From contig NZ_DS499577.1 in NCBI RefSeq assembly GCF_000154465.1, forward strand, positions 494,013-558,012: DNA of 64,000 bases, given 5' to 3'. Below, piece after piece: positions 45,932 to 53,355 of the stretch. The DNA comes from Alistipes putredinis DSM 17216 (lineage in GTDB: Bacteria; Bacteroidota; Bacteroidia; Bacteroidales; Rikenellaceae). Position 1 is the first letter of the stretch, and each line of letters opens with the position of its first letter. The notes under the pieces were generated by a model that was given only the letters and a program-made list of their open reading frames with translations, searched no databases and was not told where the DNA came from. Made by a program: the position numbers and the translations under genes.

Positions 45932-46390
45932 ATGGAGTACAAAAATATTTTTGAAATAGAGTTTATCCAACGGACACAAGAAATTGTTAACGGATACCAA
46001 ATACCGTTTGAAAATACATTGTTCATCAATGCATGTGTTGGATTATTGATAATTCCACAACAAAGCCTATTCAATCATCTTCCGACAGAGGTTGTTTCAG
46101 CGGACAAATGGGGAATTGCCGATACAGACATTAGCTGCATAAAAGAACCCAATAAGAGCGTGAAGAACGTGGCTCGGCATATCCGAAATGCCATTGCACA
46201 TGATGGAATCCGATTCGGGAGCGATAACGGAAAAGACATTACACATATTAAAATCACAGATTGGAAAGACGAAAGACACAAAACAGAAACATTTAAGGCG
46301 GTAATAGAGGTGACGAAATTTAAAACGTTTGTTTGGGCATTCGCTCAATTTGCCTTAACTCAACAATCACTATTCAAAAGCCAAAACTGA
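45932..46390 (+). CDS. HEPN-domain protein (pEK499 p136-like)
   Basis: 152 residues, all-helical. The diagnostic HEPN catalytic motif R-x4-H is in 'VARHIRNAIAHDGIRF'. The N-terminal part ('FENTLFINACVGLLIIPQQSLFNHLP') matches the plasmid pEK499 p136-like HEPN family as I know it. HEPN proteins are often metal-independent RNases in toxin or abortive-infection systems. It starts five bases after the lipoprotein stop, so the two are transcribed together. It ends in TGA; read through, the frame would stay open another 45 codons, which I consider chance. Confidence 0.72.
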   Translation: MEYKNIFEIEFIQRTQEIVNGYQIPFENTLFINACVGLLIIPQQSLFNHLPTEVVSADKWGIADTDISCIKEPNKSVKNVARHIRNAIAHDGIRFGSDNGKDITHIKITDWKDERHKTETFKAVIEVTKFKTFVWAFAQFALTQQSLFKSQN

Positions 46391-46490
46391 TTGGCAAAAT
46401 TCCGAGTGACAGACTTTGTGAAAAGGTTAATCCATAAGACCCTTTTGCAGAGTTTGTCACTTTCTTATTTTGTTTATTCCACTAATAATC

Positions 46491-46508
46491 TTATCTTTAT
46501 AAAGATAA
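46491..46508. promoter_or_regulatory. Perfect palindrome ahead of the second UGA-rich gene
   Basis: TTATCTTTATAAAGATAA, 18 bases, exactly symmetric, 24 bases before ATG 46533. It contains a TATCTTTA -7-like core in both directions, so it may be promoter and operator at once. Confidence 0.45.
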
Positions 46509-46532
46509 AATAACAATTAAATTTTAGCTAAA

Positions 46533-46985
46533 ATGAACAGATACAAACAACCGAAAACAGAATGAATGACCAAAGCATGAGAGGATAAACAAGCTATATG
46601 TAAGCTGGTTGAATGGAGCAAGACAGAGGGAATAGGCTTAATTGTCATAAAGCCTCAAAATGAGATTTATCCCGAATTATTTTACTTCGTTTTCTCTCCC
46701 GAAACAGCGGACATAAATAAACCCGTCGAAATCGCACTTGTAAAGAATAAACAATGAATTATCGGGTGAAAAAGCGACCTTGAAGAGATAAACGATATAA
46801 TAGGAATAATAATCGCCAACGAGATGAAGATGGAGGGCATGAGCGAAACGGTAAATTTATTCGACTGCCTTGTCAAAGCGAACGCTATAATATTTCATTA
46901 CACTACACCCGACGGACGGGACGAGATGGTGAAATTCCCGTTAGCTGGATTTTGCGAAAACTATCTGATGCAGTTTGCAAAGTAG
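46533..46985 (+). CDS. Unknown protein read only with UGA as an amino acid (four in-frame UGA)
   Basis: 150 sense-or-UGA codons from ATG 46533 to TAG 46983-46985. In-frame UGA at 46563, 46578, 46755 and 46767; no UAA or UAG. With UGA as Trp the protein reads smoothly, for example 'KPKTEWMTKAWEDKQA' style start and 'VKNKQWIIGWKSDLEE'; one Trp is UGG ('LVEWSKTEG'). Visible pieces include 'GIGLIVIKPQNEIYPELFYF' and 'IIFHYTTPDGRDEMVKFP'. No family recognised. In the standard code nothing useful remains. It lies 5 kb from the other UGA-rich gene in the same island. Confidence 0.68.
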
Positions 46986-47602
46986 CGGCAGAAACCGTAC
47001 GGTAGTAACGGAACAGACGCACGTATTAGAGGTAAAGAATATTACTCCACAAAAAATGGAGTTATATATACTATATATCTTAAAAGGTTAAGGGCAGGCC
47101 GAAAAAAATGCGGTTTTCCTTTGACTTCAAAATTAGGACCGACTTTGCAGGATGGTCTATTTTAAGACCCCCTGCACAAGTTGGTCCGATTTTATCAAAC
47201 GATGAATGAGATAAAATTAAAAATAAATAGCAATTAGTTTGGAGTTAAATTGCGTCATATCTTAAAGAATAGGGAAAGAGGGCCGAAAAAATGCGGCGTT
47301 TTCTTTTGCTTTCAGTAGACAGACACAAATTCTCGGCTTAACGGTCGGGAATTTTTATTTGAAAACTATAAATTCACTATGCCAATGAATAACAAGAAAG
47401 AACGTGTTACAGAACTTATTTAGCCCATTAAACAATTCTTTAATTAACAATCATTTACAAACCAGTAGACAGACGCAAATGTTTAACCATCCGTTTAACC
47501 AATGCGAAAAACATGGTAAAACACATTCGAGAAAATCGTCGTAAAAGGAAATAGATCAGTTGGTTACCCCTAAACGCGTAGCGTTTTGGGGGCTTGAGAG
47601 CG
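46986..47602. other. Right-end non-coding region of the island
   Basis: AT-rich, without a supported gene. It holds an imperfect repeat pair (about 47077-47137 and 47257-47318; core GGCCGAAAAAA-TGCGG), a strong imperfect hairpin (47137-47191; GGACC...GGTCC with GCAGG / CCTGC inside), a 17-base direct repeat AGTAGACAGAC-R-CAAAT (47313 and 47465), and GTTTAACCA motifs (47481 and 47493) that resemble integrase arm sites. No UCA-anticodon tRNA was found by eye. Confidence 0.5.
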
Positions 47603-47650
47603 CAACCTTGCCAAGGTTGGGGTCGCGAGTTCGAGTCTCGTTTTCCGCTC
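47546..47650 (+). pseudogene. tRNA-Gly-like attR with a palindromic insertion in the D-loop
   Basis: Reads GGAAATAGATCAGTTGGT, like the 5' half of tRNA-Gly(GCC) with changes in the acceptor and D-stem. It is then interrupted by the palindrome CCCCTAAACGC-GTA-GCGTTTTGGGG (47567-47591) and resumes with GAGCGCAACC and the intact 3' part. The first two acceptor pairs are lost, so it should not make a working tRNA. It suggests that the element's own attP was a nearly complete tRNA-Gly copy. Confidence 0.6.
47603..47650 (+). repeat. attR core: second copy of the 48-bp tRNA-Gly repeat
   Basis: Identical to 37218-37265; marks the right junction of the island. Confidence 0.92.
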
Positions 47651-47822
47651 CGAAAACGGACGACTAAATCCTTACAGCAAGCTAATCAGCGAGTTGTAAG
47701 GATTTTTCGTTTGTAGCGGTTAACGAGTTGCTAACTGATCTTTTGCGCCGTATTGCACGGTATCTCACTTTGAAAAAGAACTTATGTCACAAATATAGTG
47801 ATTTTTTCTGTAAATATTTCAT

Positions 47823-47858
47823 CACGACACATTTTGTCGTGTAACTCATATATCTTTG
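47823..47858 (+). promoter_or_regulatory. WYL gene promoter with palindromic operator
   Basis: CACGACA-cattt-TGTCGTG (47823-47841) is a perfect 7-bp inverted repeat, ending nine bases before the -7 element TATCTTTG (47851-47858), so it covers the -33 region. The gene start is 18 bases further. This fits autorepression by the WYL protein encoded downstream. Confidence 0.6.
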
Positions 47859-47876
47859 CCAAAAAGACCAATACGT

Positions 47877-48800
47877 ATGGCAAAGATCAATCAAATACGT
47901 CGTTTGGCAATCATCGTTTCAAAACTTAACAGCAAACATTACGTTCCGGCTGAAGAGTTAGTTGATTATGTCTCCTATACAATCAGGGCACGTTATTCGG
48001 ATACGGCTGGCTGTACACTGCGGACCTTACAACGTGATTTCAGAACGATTGAAGAGTTATTCGGGGTTACTATCCGTCATGACAAGCTCTGTGGATACTA
48101 TATTGACGAGAGGTATGGAAGCGCAGAAGATTACGAAGCATTGCTGCTGAATTTTGAACTGCTCAATGCAATCGATTCAGACAGCACTATTCAAAAATAT
48201 CTACTCCCGGAACATCATCGGGCGATTATTCTGCCGAATATCGCTGAATTACTCGATGCCATCAGAAACCGGCATCCGGTAGAATTCGATTATATATTAG
48301 TCCGCCATGGCGGTAAGGTGGTTCGCAAATGTTTACATCCCTATTTTCTGAAAGAATCCCAACAACGCTGGTATCTGATCGGATATGATACCGATGATAA
48401 ACTCAAAGCGTTCGGACTCGACCGGCTTTCCAGTTTGCGAATTTTGTCCCGGGAGCGATTTATGCGTAACGATACGATTGATATTCCGGCATTGTTCCGT
48501 GAGAGCTACGGCATTTGGAATAACCCAGAAGATCCTGTTGAAGAGATTGTACTTAAATATGATGTTTTGGACGGAGCTTTTGTTAAGACTATGCCAATAC
48601 ATCCGACGCAGGAGTTGCTCGACGATTCATCCGACGGGATTACCATACGTTTACAACTGCGTATTACCAACGATTTCGTCATGGCTTTGTTAGCTCGCAG
48701 CCGTTCTGTCGAAGTCATAAGACCGGTTTCACTTCGGCAGCGAATTTACGAAATTTATTGCCAGGCGCTTGAACGCAATAAACCTACATGCAATGAATGA
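47877..48800 (+). CDS. WYL-domain transcriptional regulator (CapW/BrxR-like)
   Basis: 307 residues from MAKINQIRRLAIIVSKLNS. N-terminal winged-HTH (about 5-75; 'LRTLQRDFRTIEELFG'), WYL domain (about 120-200; 'PVEFDYILVRHGGKVVRKCLHPYFLKESQQRWYLIGYD') with the ligand-pocket residues, and a C-terminal WCX-like extension. WYL regulators of this size commonly repress phage-defence genes and respond to nucleic-acid or nucleotide ligands. A palindrome in its promoter and a downstream nuclease gene support such a role. Confidence 0.88.
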   Translation: MAKINQIRRLAIIVSKLNSKHYVPAEELVDYVSYTIRARYSDTAGCTLRTLQRDFRTIEELFGVTIRHDKLCGYYIDERYGSAEDYEALLLNFELLNAIDSDSTIQKYLLPEHHRAIILPNIAELLDAIRNRHPVEFDYILVRHGGKVVRKCLHPYFLKESQQRWYLIGYDTDDKLKAFGLDRLSSLRILSRERFMRNDTIDIPALFRESYGIWNNPEDPVEEIVLKYDVLDGAFVKTMPIHPTQELLDDSSDGITIRLQLRITNDFVMALLARSRSVEVIRPVSLRQRIYEIYCQALERNKPTCNE

Positions 48801-49146
48801 CAGGAACAGCTTTTGGAACGAATCGACAGGAGAACGGCTGATCGGATGCTTAGGGGGCTCAATAGGTATACTATCGCTGCTATGTGTAGTAAGTGTGATC
48901 GTGCATCATTGCAATCGTCCTGTCCCCACAACAACCGCCGCCCCCTGGCTCAACGACGATCTATCACGTCCTGTAACCGACATAAAGGAACTCGACTATA
49001 ACCGTCGCCTGATTATTTATCGAGATGAGGAACCCCGACGGCAATTACAGAAATTCGAATACCCTAAGGACGAGCGAATATATGGTGAGTCTCAAAACCT
49101 ATACGAAGACTACTACGAAGAGATATATGAATATTTTCACGATTAA
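48793..49146 (+). CDS. Small single-pass membrane protein of unknown function
   Basis: 117 residues starting MNDRNSFWNESTGERL, overlapping the WYL gene by eight bases. One membrane helix at about 21-42 ('CLGGSIGILSLLCVVSVIVHH'), then an acidic, Tyr-rich tail ('YEDYYEEIYEYF'). No family recognised. Its place between a WYL regulator and an Mrr-like nuclease suggests a membrane partner in a defence unit; inference only. Confidence 0.65.
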   Translation: MNDRNSFWNESTGERLIGCLGGSIGILSLLCVVSVIVHHCNRPVPTTTAAPWLNDDLSRPVTDIKELDYNRRLIIYRDEEPRRQLQKFEYPKDERIYGESQNLYEDYYEEIYEYFHD

Positions 49147-49159
49147 AAACAGTTGATCT

Positions 49160-49888
49160 ATGAAACCTTATGAATTTGAACAATTGGTCTGCGATCATTA
49201 TAGGCAAAAAGGCTATCGCGTACAGACAACTTCTGCTTCGAATGATTATGGCATCGATGTATTTGCAGAGAAAAAAGGAGAGAAGATTGCCGTACAAGTC
49301 AAGATGTACGGCGGATCAACGCGCAAGGTCAACCGGCAAACAATGATGGAACTTTATGGTGCAGCGGCTTATTTCGATTGCACGAAAGCCGTACTGGCAA
49401 CAGACGGAGAAGTGCTTACCGATGCTAAAGAAGTAGCGCATAAACTCGGAATCGATATTCTATTTATCCAGCCAGACCGGAAAATCTCCATGCCGAGCGC
49501 ATCGTCGGCTGAGTGGAGTTTAGCCGACATCATATGGGAGAAATACATCATGCCTCTTGCCGGAAAAACATTGACGCGCGATAACGGTAAAACAAATCGC
49601 ATTGTAAATGTAGATTGGAGCGGTATAGAACGTATCACATCCAACGGAAAGCACCAAAAGATCGGAATTGAGATTTTTCGTTTCACAATGGACAGGCTCT
49701 TTACGACAGGACGGATTACGCGCGATGAGATTAATCAGAATTATGCAAAACGCGCGTCATCGGGTATTGTATTGATTCTTTCACAGGCCCCTTGTTTCCG
49801 GCTCGTAAAACAGCCTGCGGCATTGGAATTAGCAGAAGAATATCCGCTTTACAGCATGGTGTTGAACCACCTGTCGCAAGTTAAGTAA
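49160..49888 (+). CDS. Mrr-like restriction endonuclease-fold protein
   Basis: 242 residues. The N-terminal 110 residues form an Mrr-type PD-(D/E)xK nuclease: 'MKPYEFEQLVCDHYRQKGYRV', 'NDYGIDVFAEKKGEKIAVQVKMYGG' (Asp and Q-x-K catalytic motif) and 'VLATDGEVLTDAKEVAHKLGIDIL'. The C-terminal half is unrecognised and may sense the target. Mrr enzymes cut modified DNA. Third gene behind the WYL regulator with short gaps, so probably one operon. Confidence 0.85.
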   Translation: MKPYEFEQLVCDHYRQKGYRVQTTSASNDYGIDVFAEKKGEKIAVQVKMYGGSTRKVNRQTMMELYGAAAYFDCTKAVLATDGEVLTDAKEVAHKLGIDILFIQPDRKISMPSASSAEWSLADIIWEKYIMPLAGKTLTRDNGKTNRIVNVDWSGIERITSNGKHQKIGIEIFRFTMDRLFTTGRITRDEINQNYAKRASSGIVLILSQAPCFRLVKQPAALELAEEYPLYSMVLNHLSQVK

Positions 49889-50741
49889 ATATAACCGTTC
49901 AATTCAGCACGAATCATTGATATACAATACCCCTTTGTGAGTTTTGCTATTGTCGAAAACATTTTCTAATTTTGTGGAACTGTCCCGAATGGGTGGCAAT
50001 ATATTAGTTTAGTGAAAGTGTTTCGCTGAATCCTCGATAGGAAATCTGGTAAATGTTATTCTACAAATGATTAATCGTTTGTATATCATCATAATAGCAT
50101 TTTGTTCAACTTGTAAGGGAAACAAAACAGGAACAAAATCAAGGATTTAAGCGATTCTCCGTTTTTCGCATTTCACTTAGTTTCATCCTTTACACTTGGT
50201 CGTACTAAAAGTGTTTTTCAAGCCATTTTTTCCTGACAACTAATCGCTCTTCTGAGAATATATTGTTGAAGCGCATTGATGAATTGTTGCAGCCAAAAGA
50301 GAAAATGACAAACGTCAGTCTTATGGGTATATCCTTATTAGATTTTGTTCTTCGCAAAGGTAACTATTTCTATCAAGTCATAGGCATATGGAAAGGCAAA
50401 TATGCCTACCTAAATTTAGTTTACTTTGATTTAGCATATATATAGGCTAATAGACTAAACTAAACTGGTTTTTCAATGGATTTCCACATTCAACCCTGCA
50501 TAAATGCACAGCCAAAAGAGAAGATAACTTTACTACATATTTCTCTTTTCGCTGCAAATTTATAGGACGAATAAAGAAGTTTAAACACCCAACAATTTTA
50601 GAGGGTTAACTAAGTCTATCACTCTGAAAGTAGATAATCAGCTTATATATATAACTTGCAGAATAAAGTGTTATTTGCGATTTTGAGTAATTTTATTGTG
50701 ACTCTGACGTTTATATTATTTATCCTTATAGTTCATTTACT
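49889..50741. other. AT-rich gap of about 850 bases without a supported gene
   Basis: A plus-strand promoter-like TAATTTTG stands at 49967-49974, with no protein gene downstream that I can support (a 60-codon frame at 50263 begins with TTG and has no family). It could hold a non-coding RNA or a decayed gene. The minus-strand DUF262 gene ends at its right border without an evident strong terminator. Confidence 0.4.
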
Positions 50742-52475
50742 TTAATCTAGCCAATTGTCCTTAATAAATGCAACAATTCTATCTCGGCGTTCTGATATTT
50801 GTATTTCATTCCATTTCTTTTCGCTCTTTAATGTCTCATATATCTCTTTGTGAGAATAAAAAATACTATTATACATCTCCACTACACCATCATTTGCCGG
50901 ATTGTGATTTTTCTTGGCAGAGTTATTCCCCCATGTAAGAAGCGATAGATTACCTATATTATTGAGATATTCATTACAAAATTCTTCGGAATATTCTACA
51001 AAATCAGGTGTTTGAGGGGTAATATGGTCTAATGTATTCGATACAGACACATCACGGAATACATTAGTACATTCATCTGGAGACAGTAAAGGCTGGCGTG
51101 CCTTAGCACGTAAGTAGTTTTCATATTTATAGAGTACATATCTCAGTTCTCTACGATAATGATACTTATTTGCAGTGAAGTAGCGCAGACAATCTCCATT
51201 AAAATTCCAATACTCCTTAAACCCATGGCAGCACTTGTATGTAAGGTCTGCTATAAGATTGTCATATTCATCAGGTTTATATTTTTTCGCTATGGATATT
51301 AAATTGTTGGTACGATAGCCACCTAGTGTATAAGTCATTTTGAATAATATTTTCTCCACTAATTTCAGTGCGTTATCAATAGCTGGAATATTTCTTACAT
51401 CTATTCCGTTGCTATTATAATGGCAAAGTTTGAGTACCAATGGCATTGAATTAGCCTTATCAAGAATACATACATCAGCTATGGGGCTATTGAATAGATG
51501 CCAAGTATTCTCTATTTCACACATTAAAGAATAAGAACAGCATAGTTCACTTACAAAAGAATTAATCCACTGCGTTTTATCATCAGCACGAAGCAAACTT
51601 TCTTTTATTGCATCTAATGGAGAATCATAACTTGAAAGAAATGCCGAACAATGGTATCCTAAGACTGAATCTTCTTTGGTTTCAAGTCTTTCAATATAGT
51701 TGTAAATTGAAGCAAACTTAGCTTCTACAGAGTGGATGTTACTAATTGCATTAGTGGTATTATTCCTGTATATTTGATGCATTAGAAAAGCTTTCAACTT
51801 CTCTAATGTAGTCAATCCCAAGCCTCGGTCATTTTGGAAGGCAAAGATTTGAGTTGCCGTAAGTTTTGCAGACTCACCACTCAATAAAAATGTTGTTATG
51901 ATGGCATTGTCGATTACATGAAACCACTTAAAAAGAGTTCCCTCCTCAGTTTGTGTAGCCATTTTTTCTTCAAAGAAACTTGAGGCTTCACGAATACGTC
52001 GTTCTGATCTTCTTCCAGTTTCTATCCTATAATCGCTATCACATTCAATAATTAATCGGTTAAAAAAAGAGGAATCTTCAGGGACAGTCTCAAACTTTTG
52101 GCTTCCATAACGCGGTTGAAGGTATCGCTCGTATATTTGTTCAGTAGCATATTGCATATTATTATAATCGAATCTTACAATCTTACGTTTACGCAATTCT
52201 TTCACTAAACAACTCATAAAGATGACCGTTGTAGTCAACCTTTGCTGTCCATCAATTAGCTCATATCTATTTCCTTGAGTTTTTTCAAAAAGATAATGAC
52301 CAAGAAAATAGCTCGAATTATCAGGTTGGTCGATAATATCATTCAGAAACATATCAACCTGACCAACACGTCCATCTTTGCCCACTCTCCAAGAATAAGC
52401 TCTTTGATAACTTGGTATAACGAAAGTTATCATATCTTCTCCAAACAAGCGTCCGATAGTTGTTTGATTGTCCAT
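50742..52475 (-). CDS. DUF262/DUF1524 (GmrSD-like) protein
   Basis: 577 residues. N-terminal DUF262 ParB/Srx-like NTPase domain with 'FVIPSYQRAYSW' and the signature 'YELIDGQQRLTTTVIFM' (about 70-90). C-terminal DUF1524 His-Me finger nuclease region: 'NTLDHITPQTP' and 'YLNNIGNLSLLTWGNNSAKKN' (about 475-530). In GmrSD this pair restricts glucosylated-hydroxymethylcytosine phage DNA; related single-chain proteins (SspE, BrxU) act with other systems. It is AT-rich and leftward, flanked by defence-like genes. Confidence 0.9.
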   Translation of the reverse strand: MDNQTTIGRLFGEDMITFVIPSYQRAYSWRVGKDGRVGQVDMFLNDIIDQPDNSSYFLGHYLFEKTQGNRYELIDGQQRLTTTVIFMSCLVKELRKRKIVRFDYNNMQYATEQIYERYLQPRYGSQKFETVPEDSSFFNRLIIECDSDYRIETGRRSERRIREASSFFEEKMATQTEEGTLFKWFHVIDNAIITTFLLSGESAKLTATQIFAFQNDRGLGLTTLEKLKAFLMHQIYRNNTTNAISNIHSVEAKFASIYNYIERLETKEDSVLGYHCSAFLSSYDSPLDAIKESLLRADDKTQWINSFVSELCCSYSLMCEIENTWHLFNSPIADVCILDKANSMPLVLKLCHYNSNGIDVRNIPAIDNALKLVEKILFKMTYTLGGYRTNNLISIAKKYKPDEYDNLIADLTYKCCHGFKEYWNFNGDCLRYFTANKYHYRRELRYVLYKYENYLRAKARQPLLSPDECTNVFRDVSVSNTLDHITPQTPDFVEYSEEFCNEYLNNIGNLSLLTWGNNSAKKNHNPANDGVVEMYNSIFYSHKEIYETLKSEKKWNEIQISERRDRIVAFIKDNWLD

Positions 52476-52554
52476 TTTGTATTTAAAATTCCAATAACAA
52501 TTTTATAAGTGTATGTGAATAGGGTGTACATGTTTGGTACACCCTATTTTACAT

Positions 52555-52860
52555 TTAATATGCAGAGCGGGTATTTATCTTTTTACCAGTTCTATCATAG
52601 GTGTCCAGCCAAGCACTTCTTCTCACAATGAAAGTGTCACCTGAAATACTCACAAATGAACCGATGGATTCACTAAGCGTTTTGTACTTTTTACCTGATT
52701 CATCATATAAATCGTACCATGCGCTTCGCCTTACAACGAAAAAATTAGCAGCCCAACCAAGTACCTCACCGATACTTTCGCTGAGTGTCTTTTGTTTTTT
52801 TCCACGTTCGTCATAGATGTCATACCATGCACTACGACGTTCAATCATTGAAATAGCCAT
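52555..52860 (-). CDS. Small three-repeat protein ('RRSAWYDxYDxxGKK')
   Basis: 101 residues from MAISMIERRSAWYDIYD. Three copies of a 35-residue unit (starting near residues 7, 42 and 77): 'RRSAWYDIYDERGKK' plus 'KTLSESIG' and a linker. Each unit should make a beta-hairpin, together a small beta-meander or blade. Similar repeat proteins occur near mobile and defence genes of Bacteroidota; no function is known to me. It lies 80 bases upstream of the DUF262 gene on the same strand. Confidence 0.7.
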   Translation of the reverse strand: MAISMIERRSAWYDIYDERGKKQKTLSESIGEVLGWAANFFVVRRSAWYDLYDESGKKYKTLSESIGSFVSISGDTFIVRRSAWLDTYDRTGKKINTRSAY

Positions 52861-53355
52861 AATTAAATTAAGTGGTCTTACAGCTCCTTTGGGACCTTTT
52901 AAAGTTAAAAATGGGAAGCGTGGAACTGTATGCCACACTCTTACTTGAAGGTCGTAGGAAACCTTGGATACAGATGTAACAATAGCAGCCCACGCTATAG
53001 CGTGAGAACCACTATGCTATCTTTGTATCCAATTTGAAAATTTCCTACGTTTTCAAGTACAGGATAAGCATAACGCTTCTTTCTTTTCTAATATGTCTTG
53101 GAAAGGAGTTACCTCAAATCCAACGCAAAAATAATCAAAAGTTTCGGCAATACCTTGCTACCGAGTGATTTTTTATGCGTGAGAGTGCCAACTGCGCAAG
53201 ATTTATAATTTCTTGTCCTTATCTGTCGCTTTTGTCGGCATAACCATAGTTTTGGGACCGCCCGATGTGGTCGGTTTCTTCTAAAATATTATTTCTTTTT
53301 GCTTGGGCATATTGTGGAGCAACAGTTTTCAACGAGAAAAAGAATCCCGTTCTAT
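52861..53355. other. Spacer between the repeat-protein gene and hamB
   Basis: 495 bases of non-coding DNA. It contains the long inverted repeat at 52943-53058 and a plus-strand promoter-like element (53018-53025). From 53060 to 53355 I see no gene; a hairpin CCGCCC...GTGGTCGG-like stretch near 53260 is weak. Confidence 0.4.
52943..53058. repeat. Long imperfect inverted repeat with a central palindrome
   Basis: Left arm 52943-52972 and right arm 53024-53058 share ACTTGAA/TTCAAGT, CGTAGGAAA/TTTCCTACG and TTGGATACA/TGTATCCAA in inverted order. The 51-base centre contains the perfect palindrome CACGCTATAGCGTG (52990-53003) and a TATCTTTG promoter core overlapping the right arm. It could be a MITE, an invertible promoter segment or a structured RNA. 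Confidence 0.6.

Larger units (their letters stand above)
37218..47650 (+). mobile_element. Genomic island integrated in tRNA-Gly(GCC), about 10.4 kb
   Basis: Bounded by 48-bp direct repeats of the tRNA 3' end and carrying a tyrosine recombinase gene just inside the left end, the standard layout of a tRNA-targeting integrative element. GTTTAACCAT and related arm-site-like motifs occur near both ends (37381-37390, 47481-47502). Cargo: two unknown minus-strand genes, a UGA-rich helicase gene, two small unknown genes, a BspA-like lipoprotein, a HEPN protein and a second UGA-rich gene. No relaxase or capsid gene is seen, so it may be a satellite needing a helper. Confidence 0.88.

Noticed and set aside
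46388..46530. UGA readthrough extension of the HEPN protein
   Set aside because: The extra 45 codons are low-complexity and run into the promoter palindrome of the next gene; the UGA is more likely a true stop.
47118..47140. TTCAA-containing stretch as a suppressor tRNA anticodon loop
   Set aside because: Flanking five-base stems do not pair and no T-arm follows; not a tRNA.
50263..50445. 60-codon frame in the AT-rich gap
   Set aside because: Starts with TTG, lacks a promoter at fitting distance and has no recognisable family.
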